21,781 nt of DNA, taken from IMG/VR virus record IMGVR_UViG_3300030098_005028, positions 121,278 to 143,058 of that record, one strand, 5' to 3'. This document shows positions 12,699-18,128 of the stretch, in pieces (position 1 is the first letter of the stretch; the number at the start of each line of letters is the position of its first letter). The notes beneath the pieces were generated by a model, which worked only from the letters and a program-made list of their open reading frames with translations, was not told the origin of the DNA and searched no databases. Position numbers and translations under genes: made by a program. The DNA comes from a virus.

Positions 12699-12896
12699 TT
12701 ACACTTTTATTCCGTATTTGTTCCCGTATTTCAGTCGCATGATTTTCTGGACTTCATCCTGAATCATCATTTTCGTGTGGTATGAACATTCATCACATTC
12801 TACCCCACACTCTAAAAGTTCAGTTGGAATCTCGTGACACTGACAGTGGTGAGTTTCCTCTAGTGTTACTTCTGCATTGAAGTGGTCATTGTACAT
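12699..12896 (-). CDS. Small Cys/His-rich protein, 65 aa
   Basis: Unrecognised, but the spacing HHCQCHE (16-22), CGVECDECSYH (30-40) suggests a small zinc-binding knuckle. FNAEV is at residues 6-10, as in the 103-codon protein at 10727. The C-terminus is basic (MRLKYGNKYGIKV). AAAGGA lies 8 nt before the ATG. Single-gene unit with CGAT promoter and strong terminator. Confidence 0.8.
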   Translation of the reverse strand: MYNDHFNAEVTLEETHHCQCHEIPTELLECGVECDECSYHTKMMIQDEVQKIMRLKYGNKYGIKV

Positions 12897-12938
12897 GGCT
12901 TTTTTCCTTTCTGATAATGCCTTGTCTCTTATGCCTTT

Positions 12939-12966
12939 ATTATACTATTATTATCGAACATGTCAA
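12939..12966 (-). promoter_or_regulatory. mRNA promoter, CGAT class
   Basis: Minus strand TTGACA, N4, CGAT, N8, TATAAT, spacer 16 bp. Confidence 0.85.
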
Positions 12967-13022
12967 ACACTTTCTTTAGTATTTTATCGAAAAGTTTTTT
13001 TAATAATAATTATATTTTTTGC

Positions 13023-13093
13023 TTGACAAATCGCCTTTCGTGATGTAAAATTTGCGGGGTAAGATTAGCTGTTTCTTTCTATGGCTAAAGAAA
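13023..13093 (+). promoter_or_regulatory. Plus-strand cassette promoter and hairpin
   Basis: TTGACA (13023), N17, TAAAAT (13046-13051), then TTGCGGGGTAAGATTAGCTG. TTTCTTT/AAAGAAA hairpin (13072-13093). 57 bp from the divergent -35. Confidence 0.7.
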
Positions 13094-13154
13094 GGCAGAC
13101 ACAGGAAAGGACGCAATCCGTTATTCCCATGTCTACCTATTCCCCGAAAGGGGA

Positions 13155-13280
13155 TTAAACTTTTGGATTATACTTTTTGCTTTTCTTGGCGTACCTATAT
13201 GTGCCATAAAAGTCTAACAGCAATGCTAACAATGGTATTGTCAACACAGCACATATTATTAATTCAAATGCCAACATCAT
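13155..13280 (-). CDS. Single-pass membrane micropeptide, 41 aa
   Basis: A 41-codon frame begins MMLAFELIICAVLTIPLLAL: residues 2-23 form a hydrophobic span, followed by a basic tail (YRYAKKSKKYNPK), consistent with a C-in membrane protein. AGGAG lies 4 nt before the ATG, and the start overlaps the TAA of the 90-codon gene by one base, so the pair is coupled. A CCCC-GAAA-GGGG hairpin (13142-13153) lies directly after the stop. Function unknown. Confidence 0.75.
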   Translation of the reverse strand: MMLAFELIICAVLTIPLLALLLDFYGTYRYAKKSKKYNPKV

Positions 13281-13552
13281 TATTCTCCTATTAATTGAGC
13301 CAACTCTATTGATTCATATGAGGCCTTCATAGATTGATATACCAATGCCACAATATGAAGATAACGGAACGATGTCTCGTCATCCTCAGAAATACTAGCA
13401 ATTATTCCATATAATATTTCCATCATAGCCGGATTCTCATCACTAATCGTCTGGCAATACTTATTGATTGCATCTTCTGCACCTAAAGATCTAACATCGC
13501 TTTCCATCTTAGATGCTACTGCCTCTATACAGTCTTCACGTATCTCAAACAT
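13280..13552 (-). CDS. Hypothetical helical protein, 90 aa
   Basis: Unrecognised acidic, mostly helical protein (MFEIREDCIEAVASKMESDV onward), with repeated amphipathic segments and no zinc or catalytic pattern. AAAGGG precedes the ATG. It is followed by the coupled 41-codon membrane peptide, so the two may act together at the membrane (inference). Confidence 0.75.
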   Translation of the reverse strand: MFEIREDCIEAVASKMESDVRSLGAEDAINKYCQTISDENPAMMEILYGIIASISEDDETSFRYLHIVALVYQSMKASYESIELAQLIGE

Positions 13553-13588
13553 AATTTCCCTTTCCCTGACTAATTTCTTGTTTATCCT

Positions 13589-13616
13589 ATTATAATCTAC
13601 ATCGTCATTATGTCAA
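13589..13616 (-). promoter_or_regulatory. mRNA promoter, CGAT class
   Basis: Minus strand TTGACA, N6, CGAT, N6, TATAAT, spacer 16 bp. Confidence 0.85.
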
Positions 13617-13671
13617 TTAATTCTTTAACAAAATACTAGATTATTTTTTCTAATATTATTTTATTTAAATC

Positions 13672-13720
13672 TTGACATTGTCTAAAGTTCGCCTAAAATT
13701 TGCGGGGTAGATTTAGCTGT
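13672..13720 (+). promoter_or_regulatory. Plus-strand cassette promoter
   Basis: TTGACA (13672), N16, TAAAAT (13694-13699), then TTGCGGGGTAGATTTAGCTG. Converges on RNA C. 56 bp from the divergent -35. Confidence 0.7.
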
Positions 13721-13734
13721 GACTTATCACTTAA

Positions 13735-14002
13735 TAAAAATACCACCGAAGCCGCACTTCTTCAAGACAGTCTGTAACCTGCTTGCGACTCCGGTGGTTT
13801 GCGTCATCAGTCAGAAAGTCAATTAATCTTTCTGTTCAATCCCTGCTACCCGATGCCTCGGACAGAGATGCTCAAGCCAATGACTCCATGTCTGCAAGAC
13901 ATGATCATGAGCAGTCGTAACGGACTTGGTTCAGAATTAACATAAGCCAACATGTTCCAAGACATACAGAGGTTTCTAGAACCGAGCCGTCACTTACTTG
14001 TA
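13735..14002 (-). ncRNA. Structured RNA C, about 270 nt
   Basis: No reading frame, own promoter and a long 3' terminator: 13742-13756 pairs 13784-13798 over 15 bp (ACCACCG/CGGTGGT outermost, two wobbles), followed by TATTTTTATT. Upstream on the RNA are CATGTCT-TGC-AGACATG, AGAAAG/CTTTCT, GGTT/AACC and a CTTGG/CCAAG domain enclosing AACAT/ATGTT. The terminator loop carries 24 nt identical to RNA B, whose 5' arm AGTCTGTAAC is complementary to this loop. No known family recognised. Confidence 0.7.
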
Positions 14003-14008
14003 CCTTTA

Positions 14009-14036
14009 ATTATAAACTATGTTTTTGTATTGTCAA
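14009..14036 (-). promoter_or_regulatory. Promoter of RNA C
   Basis: Minus strand TTGACA, N16, TATAAT, no CGAT. The -35 box overlaps the stop codon of the 27-codon gene. Confidence 0.8.
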
Positions 14037-14116
14037 GTATTTTTTAGAACAAATCTGTTAAAAGTTTCTGCACCAAAAAATCCTACTCCACACGCTAAAA
14101 ATAATAAGTATAACAT
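14033..14116 (-). CDS. Membrane micropeptide, 27 aa
   Basis: A 27-codon frame (MLYLLFLACGVGFFGAETFN and a short basic tail) has a strong AAAGGAG ribosome binding site 6 nt before the ATG and its own CGAT promoter, which is unusually good support for so short a gene. The first 16 residues are hydrophobic, so membrane insertion is likely. Its stop overlaps the -35 box of RNA C, so transcription could read through into RNA C. Function unknown. Confidence 0.7.
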   Translation of the reverse strand: MLYLLFLACGVGFFGAETFNRFVLKNT

Positions 14117-14129
14117 TTTTCACTCCTTT

Positions 14130-14157
14130 GTTATACTATATATATCGGAGTAGTCAA
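14130..14157 (-). promoter_or_regulatory. mRNA promoter, CGAT class
   Basis: Minus strand TTGACT, N4, CGAT, N8, TATAAC, spacer 16 bp. Drives the 27-codon peptide. Confidence 0.8.
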
Positions 14158-14178
14158 GGTAAAACTTTAATAATACAT

Positions 14179-14406
14179 CTAATTTTTTCTGAACTTTTCG
14201 CTGAATCCTAAGCATCCGGTTTCATCGTATTGTTCTAGCAATCCGTGCATTGATTCGTCTAAGCCATCATTGCCTAGCTTGTTACTTACTTCGTAAATCC
14301 AATCCCAACATTGCTGATTGCCTTCGCCATCATAGCCTAGTGCCAATGAGATTCGGGTCATTGTGTCTTGCATGTAGGTCGGTGATTCTGTGTTTGGTAA
14401 ACTCAT
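14179..14406 (-). CDS. Hypothetical acidic protein, 75 aa
   Basis: Unrecognised. MSLPNTESPTYMQDTMTRIS, then a glycine-rich GYDGEGNQQCWDWIYEVSNK and an acidic C-terminal half. Probably a small helical protein. AAAGGG precedes the ATG by 7 nt. Single-gene unit with CGAT promoter. The spacing of Asp and Gly could mimic a calcium loop, but the pattern does not match an EF-hand. Confidence 0.75.
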   Translation of the reverse strand: MSLPNTESPTYMQDTMTRISLALGYDGEGNQQCWDWIYEVSNKLGNDGLDESMHGLLEQYDETGCLGFSEKFRKN

Positions 14407-14434
14407 TTTATTCCCTTTCTGTTTGATTTCCTTT

Positions 14435-14462
14435 ATTATAATCTATATCGGTATATTGTCAA
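14435..14462 (-). promoter_or_regulatory. mRNA promoter, CGAT class
   Basis: Minus strand TTGACA, N6, CGAT, N6, TATAAT, spacer 16 bp. Confidence 0.85.
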
Positions 14463-14517
14463 TCAATTCTTTAGTATTTTATCGAAAAATTTTTTTAGCA
14501 ATTATTCTATTTTTTAC

Positions 14518-14596
14518 TTGACATTCCCTAAAGCTATGATAAAATTTGCGGGGTAAGATTAGCTACCCCACCCCTTACTTTTGGGGCGAGGTAGCT
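14518..14596 (+). promoter_or_regulatory. Plus-strand cassette promoter and hairpin
   Basis: TTGACA (14518), N16, TAAAAT (14540-14545), then TTGCGGGGTAAGATTAGCT. AGCTACC pairs GGTAGCT (14561-14596). 56 bp from the divergent -35. Confidence 0.7.
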
Positions 14597-14614
14597 ATCA
14601 GAAAGGAATTTTGT

Positions 14615-14887
14615 TTAGACTTCTTGGGCTAGTTTTGCTTTTATAACCTCTGCTAGTTCTTCCAAGTTATCTATTGCTTTTATGACCTTTTCTCGACCAT
14701 ATAAAGTTTCATAGTTATCTAAAGCAACTTTTAGTGCATGCTTCTCATGCTCTTTGGGAAGCTCGTATCCAACCATGATTTCAATGTAGTTAAGTATATC
14801 TTCTAACATTTTTTTGAACTTCGTAGTTGGTTTCACTTGCCCACTCGGCGGCAAAGACCCTGTTCGGTAAAATTTATCATTCATCAT
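14615..14887 (-). CDS. Hypothetical helical protein, 90 aa
   Basis: Unrecognised. A short polar N-terminus with GSLPPSGQVKPTT is followed by long charged helices (KFKKMLEDILNYIEIMVGYE, then KVALDNYETLYGREKVIKAI). GAGAGG lies about 5 nt before the ATG, and the gene overlaps the preceding one by 11 nt. Last gene of a four-gene operon from the promoter at 15485-15512. Confidence 0.75.
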   Translation of the reverse strand: MMNDKFYRTGSLPPSGQVKPTTKFKKMLEDILNYIEIMVGYELPKEHEKHALKVALDNYETLYGREKVIKAIDNLEELAEVIKAKLAQEV

Positions 14888-15089
14888 ATAACCTCTCTGA
14901 AATTCTCTCGTGAATAACTTCTTCTTGTGAAAACATCCAGTGGATGTCTTTTAGTCTAAATCCTTTATCCTCCAAAAACGTCATTACATCGGCTTCGGTT
15001 GGATAGTCATCTTCCAAGTGAAACCTATGGCAAGTTGCGTTACATGGATTCAAAACATAAATATAACAGCCCTTCATTCCTTCTAACAT
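14877..15089 (-). CDS. Hypothetical protein, 70 aa
   Basis: Unrecognised. The start at 15089 (MLEGMKGCYIYVLNPCNATC) is chosen because GGAGG lies 9 nt upstream and the ATG follows the previous stop by one base; a longer frame from 15116 lacks a site. The fold looks mixed, with an initial strand, a short cysteine pair (CNATC) and a LEDKGFRLKDIHWMFSQEE helix. Third gene in the operon. Confidence 0.75.
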   Translation of the reverse strand: MLEGMKGCYIYVLNPCNATCHRFHLEDDYPTEADVMTFLEDKGFRLKDIHWMFSQEEVIHERISERLYDE

Positions 15090-15090
15090 T

Positions 15091-15315
15091 TTATGCAACC
15101 TCCAGATTTTCCTCATAGGCTTCTACTAGCATACCATCATAGCCGCCGTGGTTTTTGCATCTCTCTGTAGGATTGACCACCCTACAAAGATACCTGTCAT
15201 TGGCTAATTCCCGAACAAGCTTCAACTCTTGCCCTTCTTCCAGTAGCGTTACTTTGTTGTCGCCATACTGGTCGTAGAATCCTAAATTCCCTTTTTTAAT
15301 CTTTACACTACTCAT
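15091..15315 (-). CDS. Hypothetical protein, 74 aa
   Basis: Unrecognised, probably a small beta-barrel. MSSVKIKKGNLGFYDQYGD is followed by VTLLEEGQELKLVRELANDR and a cysteine pair (YLCRV, RCKNHG). The ATG at 15315 has GGGAG 8 nt upstream and overlaps the stop of the 47-codon gene (ATGA). The KxGxLGFYDQ...VTLLEEG layout recalls SH3-like repeats, which is only a shape impression. Confidence 0.75.
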   Translation of the reverse strand: MSSVKIKKGNLGFYDQYGDNKVTLLEEGQELKLVRELANDRYLCRVVNPTERCKNHGGYDGMLVEAYEENLEVA

Positions 15316-15455
15316 ATGTAAATCTCCCATTGTTTTTCTTGTTTATTGTAATACGCCCGAAATAAACATTTTTCACTAGAAAGACCGGCACAAACTTCAG
15401 CAAATAGATGACTGTCTCCCAATGGAATTACAATTTTTGATTCTCTTAAAGTCAT
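15312..15455 (-). CDS. Hypothetical protein, 47 aa
   Basis: A 47-codon gene heading the operon: MTLRESKIVIPLGDSHLFAE, then CAGLSSEKCLFRAYY and a charged end. AAAGGAAAGG lies before the ATG, the CGAT promoter is at normal distance, and the stop overlaps the next start by 4 nt. Mostly beta by pattern. Easily missed because of its length, but all expression signals are present. Confidence 0.8.
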   Translation of the reverse strand: MTLRESKIVIPLGDSHLFAEVCAGLSSEKCLFRAYYNKQEKQWEIYI

Positions 15456-15484
15456 TTTTATTCCTTTCCTTTGATGTTTCTTTT

Positions 15485-15512
15485 ATTATAATACCTATCG
15501 TCTATTTGTCAA
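15485..15512 (-). promoter_or_regulatory. mRNA promoter, CGAT class
   Basis: Minus strand TTGACA, N6, CGAT, N6, TATAAT, spacer 16 bp. Heads the four-gene operon to 14615. Confidence 0.85.
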
Positions 15513-15544
15513 TTAATTATTTAGTTTTATTTTTAATATTTTAT

Positions 15545-15751
15545 AAAAAAAAGGTGGCAAGCGAGCGGGAATCGAACCCGCTATCAAACAGCAAAAAAGT
15601 GTTGACCTAAAGCTCGGTCGGTGTATCCGTGAACTTATTAACCTTGACCGGTCATAGGTGCCACTTCGTGTCGTCATATCCTGTTGGGCAATTCACCCAA
15701 CAAAAACACTTTTAAGGCTTTCTGATTGATGTACCAACCGCCGCCCTTTGT
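15545..15751 (-). ncRNA. Structured RNA D with tRNA-like T-arm, about 205 nt
   Basis: No reading frame; a CGAT promoter upstream and T8 at the end. Near the 3' end is GCGGG-TTCGATT-CCCGC, a perfect tRNA T-arm, preceded at canonical distance by an anticodon-like hairpin AACAC-TTTTTTG-CTGTT (one mismatch) and 5 nt of variable loop. The acceptor does not close normally: GTGGCA pairs TGCCAC just before the T-run about 110 nt apart, and AAAAGTGTT pairs AACACTTTT further out. TGTTGGG/CCCAACA forms another hairpin. It may be an interrupted tRNA, a tRNA-derived RNA or a new class. Confidence 0.55.
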
Positions 15752-15757
15752 TCCTTA

Positions 15758-15785
15758 ATTATAATATACATCGGTACATTGTCAA
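15758..15785 (-). promoter_or_regulatory. CGAT-class promoter of RNA D
   Basis: Minus strand TTGACA, N6, CGAT, N6, TATAAT, spacer 16 bp. The only structured RNA here with an mRNA-type promoter. Confidence 0.85.
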
Positions 15786-15841
15786 GTAGTTCTTTAACTA
15801 TTTTATTAAAAAAATTATTTAGTAATTATTTACTTTTTTGC

Positions 15842-15900
15842 TTGACAAATCGTATTATTATGATAAAATTTTGCAGGGTAGGATTTGCTGATACTTGCCT
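15842..15900 (+). promoter_or_regulatory. Plus-strand cassette promoter
   Basis: TTGACA (15842), N16, TAAAAT (15864-15869), then TTGCAGGG and TTTGCTGATAC. 57 bp from the divergent -35. Runs into the hairpin at 15913. Confidence 0.65.
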
Positions 15901-15907
15901 ATTATAT

Positions 15908-15948
15908 AAAAACCCCACTAGCAGCATTGTGTAGCACCACTAGCGGGG
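15908..15948 (-). terminator. Terminator of the lipoprotein gene
   Basis: CCCC-CTAG / CTAG-GGGG stem with one mismatch (15913-15948), followed on the minus strand by TTTTTAT. Confidence 0.75.
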
Positions 15949-15962
15949 CGAAGGAAGTTCAA

Positions 15963-16139
15963 TTATTTCCAATCAGGCTCTGACTCTTGCAAGTAAAGCC
16001 CCCCTCCAAATTCTACATCACTCCCAAATACTCTTGTTTGGGTTTTGTTAGCCGCCGCACATCCCGTCAGAGTGATTATAAACCACCCCAACAGGAAAGC
16101 GCCGATACACATAAATGCACTTTTATTTTTACTTTCCAT
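15963..16139 (-). CDS. Small lipoprotein, 58 aa
   Basis: Residues 1-7 are charged, 8-26 hydrophobic (AFMCIGAFLLGWFIITLTG), ending in a lipobox LTGC with Cys27 as the lipidation site, so this is a secreted lipoprotein of about 32 mature residues. GAGGAGG lies 5 nt before the ATG at 16139. It follows a 39-codon membrane peptide whose stop codon overlaps its ribosome binding site. A small lipoprotein next to a membrane peptide resembles a spanin pair in outline, but both are very short and there is no lysis context, so other envelope roles (exclusion, for instance) are equally possible. Confidence 0.75.
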   Translation of the reverse strand: MESKNKSAFMCIGAFLLGWFIITLTGCAAANKTQTRVFGSDVEFGGGLYLQESEPDWK

Positions 16140-16149
16140 TTCTTCCTCC

Positions 16150-16269
16150 TCAAAGCAAATTCCAAGTAAGATAATCAAAGGCATAAGCTATAGCCCCACC
16201 GATGATTGCAAACGATATTACAAGACCCCAAAATTGTTGGTTCTGTCTTTTCTGTTCTTCGTAATCCAT
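16150..16269 (-). CDS. Single-pass membrane peptide, 39 aa
   Basis: A 39-codon frame: polar N-terminus MDYEEQKRQNQQ, then a hydrophobic span (FWGLVISFAIIGGAIAYAF, residues 13-31) and a short tail. AAAGGA lies before the ATG, and the stop TGA is part of the ribosome binding site of the lipoprotein gene, so the pair is coupled. First gene after the promoter at 16304-16332. Confidence 0.72.
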   Translation of the reverse strand: MDYEEQKRQNQQFWGLVISFAIIGGAIAYAFDYLTWNLL

Positions 16270-16303
16270 GACTTTCCTTTCTGACTAATTAACTTAATAT
16301 CTA

Positions 16304-16332
16304 AGTATACTATTAGTATCGAACCATGCCAT
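16304..16332 (-). promoter_or_regulatory. mRNA promoter, CGAT class, weak -35
   Basis: Minus strand ATGGCA, N5, CGAT, N8, TATACT, spacer 17 bp. No plus-strand cassette promoter follows; CTTG repeats take its place. Confidence 0.6.
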
Positions 16333-16362
16333 TAAAAACTTTAGAAAAAAACAAAAAAACCA

Positions 16363-16482
16363 CTTGATGTAAGTAAAAGAAAAAGCCGCCACGTACTATT
16401 AGCTGAAACACTTGGTCTAAGCAGAAGAAAAAGCTGCCACGTACCATTAGCTGAAACATAACCAAAATTCTTGTTCAATAAG
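16363..16482 (+). repeat. CTTGCT-family tandem repeat
   Basis: Units at 16363 and 16411 (48-bp period) share AAAAGC(C/T)GCCACGTAC and ATTAGCTGAAACA. A shortened third, CTTGTTCAATAAGTTTAGCTG, starts at 16470 and enters the terminator hairpin. Confidence 0.65.
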
Positions 16483-16485
16483 TTT

Positions 16486-16512
16486 AGCTGCCCCTTTCGG
16501 GGCAGCTTTTTT
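16486..16512 (+). terminator. Plus-strand terminator
   Basis: AGCTGCCCC-TTTC-GGGGCAGCT followed by TTTTTT on the plus strand. The same hairpin without T-run follows several plus-strand cassette promoters. Confidence 0.75.
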
Positions 16513-16517
16513 ATTCC

Positions 16518-16673
16518 TTATATCAACTTAGGATCGAAATTTTCTAGATATAGGTCGGTATTCGCATCGTAATACTTTCCCTCAGCCGGATCGTAAAAGT
16601 ATCTGCCACCGTATTCATGTGACTCTGGAAATACCGGTTCTAATCCCTGCTGTTTTGCGGTTGCGTGTGTCAT
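16518..16673 (-). CDS. Hypothetical protein, 51 aa
   Basis: Unrecognised: MTHATAKQQGLEPVFPESHE, then YGGRYFYDPAEGKYYDANTD and a short acidic end. Tyrosine-rich with a repeated Y-D motif. The start at 16673 is chosen for AAGGA 6 nt upstream; an alternative ATG at 16709 adds MLNIIKNWEGKK but has a poorer site. The promoter at 16732-16759 excludes any start further upstream. Single-gene unit. Confidence 0.7.
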   Translation of the reverse strand: MTHATAKQQGLEPVFPESHEYGGRYFYDPAEGKYYDANTDLYLENFDPKLI

Positions 16674-16731
16674 TTTCTTTCCTTCCCAATTTTTGATTAT
16701 GTTTAACATGTTTGTCTCTCTTTCTTCCTTT

Positions 16732-16759
16732 ATTATAATATATATCGGCACCGTGTCAA
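16732..16759 (-). promoter_or_regulatory. mRNA promoter, CGAT class
   Basis: Minus strand TTGACA, N6, CGAT, N6, TATAAT, spacer 16 bp. Confidence 0.85.
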
Positions 16760-16814
16760 CTAATTATTTAGTATTTTATGAAAAAACTTTTTTAATAATA
16801 TTTTTATTTTTTAC

Positions 16815-16880
16815 TTGACAAACTGCACTATTATGCTATAATTTTTGCGGGGTTGGATTAGCTGCCCCTTTCGGGGCAGC
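16815..16880 (+). promoter_or_regulatory. Plus-strand cassette promoter and hairpin
   Basis: TTGACA (16815), N16, TATAAT (16837-16842), full consensus, then TTTGCGGGG and ATTAGCTGCCCC; hairpin GCTGCCCCTTTCGGGGCAGC (16861-16880). 56 bp from the divergent -35. Confidence 0.75.
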
Positions 16881-16892
16881 CTTTCCGCTTGC

Positions 16893-17108
16893 CTATAGCC
16901 ACTTGATATTCTCTAAGACAAATTTCTTAGGGAATTTTTTCTGGTTATCGTCTAAGTCTTTAGCACGGATTCCGTCACTCTTTCCGTGGTCGAATAGAGT
17001 TGACACGACTAGTACACGACGACGACGGGCTTCTTTGTCTTTGCTTCCTTTGTAATTGAAAGCGACCTCACGACCCACTAAACCGATTGCTTCAAGTCTT
17101 GTAATCAT
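16893..17108 (-). CDS. Hypothetical basic protein, 71 aa
   Basis: Unrecognised. MITRLEAIGLVGREVAFNYK begins with a short helix and strand, followed by a basic run KEARRRRVLVV and an end GIRAKDLDDNQKKFPKKFVL. The strand order and the final KKFVLENIKWL recall the ligand-binding end of WYL-type domains (RxFRLDRI), a weak resemblance only. AAAGGA precedes the ATG. Single-gene unit. Confidence 0.78.
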   Translation of the reverse strand: MITRLEAIGLVGREVAFNYKGSKDKEARRRRVLVVSTLFDHGKSDGIRAKDLDDNQKKFPKKFVLENIKWL

Positions 17109-17146
17109 TTTTTATCCTTTCTATTGATGATTAACTTTATGCCCTT

Positions 17147-17174
17147 ATTATATTATAATTATCGTCACTGTCAA
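17147..17174 (-). promoter_or_regulatory. mRNA promoter, CGAT class
   Basis: Minus strand TTGACA, N4, CGAT, N8, TATAAT, spacer 16 bp. Confidence 0.8.
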
Positions 17175-17240
17175 GTAAAAACTTTATAAAATCTTATAAA
17201 AACTTTTTTCTTTTTTTCTATCTTTTTTACTGTTTTGCTA

Positions 17241-17307
17241 TTGACATAATTACTATAATATGCTATAATTTTTGCGGGGTTGGATTAGCTGCCCCTTTCG
17301 GGGCAGC
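17241..17307 (+). promoter_or_regulatory. Plus-strand cassette promoter and hairpin
   Basis: TTGACA (17241), N17, TATAAT (17264-17269), then TTTGCGGGG and ATTAGCT; GCTGCCCC/GGGGCAGC hairpin (17288-17307). 67 bp from the divergent -35, one helical turn more than usual. Confidence 0.75.
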
Positions 17308-17321
17308 CTTTCCGCTTTTCA

Positions 17322-17543
17322 CTATTCGTTAGCCGTGCCATACTTCTCAAAGTATTTTCGAGTTGCATCTACTCTAGCCTGTGAAACTTCTTTCACTGTG
17401 ACAACTTCCCACTGTACTCGGGAATTATACTTGAACATAGTTTCGCCATGCTCATTCTGGACTAGGCTCTTAGCACTTACCATAAGAAAAGTTTCTTCTC
17501 GGCCAGTTTCTGGGTGAACTGCTGTTACATCGTATTGTTTCAT
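17322..17543 (-). CDS. Hypothetical protein, 73 aa
   Basis: Unrecognised small protein, beta then helix: MKQYDVTAVHPETGREETFL, MVSAKSLVQNE, WEVVTVKEVSQAR and a charged C-terminal helix. The arrangement could be a small ubiquitin-like or ferredoxin-like fold (shape impression only). GGAAAGGA lies before the ATG. Single-gene unit. Confidence 0.78.
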   Translation of the reverse strand: MKQYDVTAVHPETGREETFLMVSAKSLVQNEHGETMFKYNSRVQWEVVTVKEVSQARVDATRKYFEKYGTANE

Positions 17544-17572
17544 AATATTTTCCTTTCCGTTTGATTTCCTTT

Positions 17573-17600
17573 ATTATAATATACATCGGCATGATGTCAA
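17573..17600 (-). promoter_or_regulatory. mRNA promoter, CGAT class
   Basis: Minus strand TTGACA, N6, CGAT, N6, TATAAT, spacer 16 bp. Confidence 0.85.
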
Positions 17601-17655
17601 GCAATAATTTAGTATTTTATCGAAAAACTTTTTTTATATTTTTTTTATAATTTAC

Positions 17656-17718
17656 TTGACAAACTCAATTATTATGCTAAAATTTGCGGGGTAGCATTAG
17701 CTGCCCCTTGCGGGGCAG
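17656..17718 (+). promoter_or_regulatory. Plus-strand cassette promoter and hairpin
   Basis: TTGACA (17656), N16, TAAAAT (17678-17683), then TTGCGGGGTAGCATTAGCTG; CTGCCCC/GGGGCAG (17701-17718). 56 bp from the divergent -35. Confidence 0.72.
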
Positions 17719-17722
17719 TCCT

Positions 17723-17821
17723 TTATTCTTGGGGTGCGTCTTCTTGTTCGTGGATTTCTTGAGCTTTCGCCATGTCATCCATGTCGAATAACTCTTTTAT
17801 TATTTCGTGGATGTCAAACAT
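17723..17821 (-). CDS. Small acidic protein, 32 aa
   Basis: A 32-codon frame (MFDIHEIIKELFDMDDMAKA and an acidic, glutamine-rich end), probably one amphipathic helix. Its ATG overlaps the stop of the 39-codon gene by 8 nt, and the stop falls 5 nt before the cassette hairpin. The ribosome binding site is weak and distant, so coupling is needed. Without these two genes the promoter at 17969 would have no product. Confidence 0.6.
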   Translation of the reverse strand: MFDIHEIIKELFDMDDMAKAQEIHEQEDAPQE

Positions 17822-17933
17822 TTTTTTCTAATTCTTCCTCTAATTTATCACACTCATTAAAAACTTTTTTGGTTTCTGGATCAAAGCTGTCAACCACAGC
17901 AAGCCATTCCATCCATTCCATTTCTATATCCAT
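17814..17933 (-). CDS. Small acidic protein, 39 aa
   Basis: A 39-codon frame (MDIEMEWMEWLAVVDSFDPE, then a charged helix ending ELEKNV) with the standard leader AAAGGA before its ATG and a CGAT promoter at the usual distance. Tryptophan-rich N-terminal helix, acidic throughout. Two-gene operon with the overlapping 32-codon gene. Function unknown. Confidence 0.72.
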   Translation of the reverse strand: MDIEMEWMEWLAVVDSFDPETKKVFNECDKLEEELEKNV

Positions 17934-17968
17934 TTCGTTTTCCTTTCTTAGTTTCTTTGATTTCCTTT

Positions 17969-17996
17969 ATTATAATATATATCGGTAGCATGTCAA
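17969..17996 (-). promoter_or_regulatory. mRNA promoter, CGAT class
   Basis: Minus strand TTGACA, N6, CGAT, N6, TATAAT, spacer 16 bp. Drives the 39- and 32-codon genes. Confidence 0.85.
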
Positions 17997-18052
17997 ACAA
18001 TTCTTTAGTATTTTATCGAAAAACTTTTTTTATATTTTTTTTAGTTTTGGGG

Positions 18053-18116
18053 TTGACTTTCTCATATAATAGTGTAAAATTTGCGGGGTTGGATTAGCTG
18101 CCCCTTGCGGGGCAGC
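18053..18116 (+). promoter_or_regulatory. Plus-strand cassette promoter and hairpin
   Basis: TTGACT (18053), N16, TAAAAT (18075-18080), then TTGCGGGGTTGGATTAGCTG; GCTGCCCC/GGGGCAGC (18097-18116). Nearly identical to 18447 over about 50 bp. 57 bp from the divergent -35. Confidence 0.72.
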
Positions 18117-18128
18117 CTTTCCGCTTGC

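Noticed and set aside
13090-13160. Minus-strand frame of 21 codons starting MGITDCVLSC
   Set aside because: Only a weak AGG before the ATG, and it lies beyond the hairpin that follows the 41-codon gene.
15963-16269. Phage spanin pair (membrane peptide plus lipoprotein)
   Set aside because: The arrangement fits in outline, but both products are much shorter than known spanins and no lysis gene is nearby, so the name was not applied.
16861-18116. GCTGCCCC...GGGGCAGC hairpins as simple terminators of the minus-strand genes
   Set aside because: In most copies no T-run follows on either strand; only 16486-16512 has one, on the plus strand. They are described as cassette hairpins instead.
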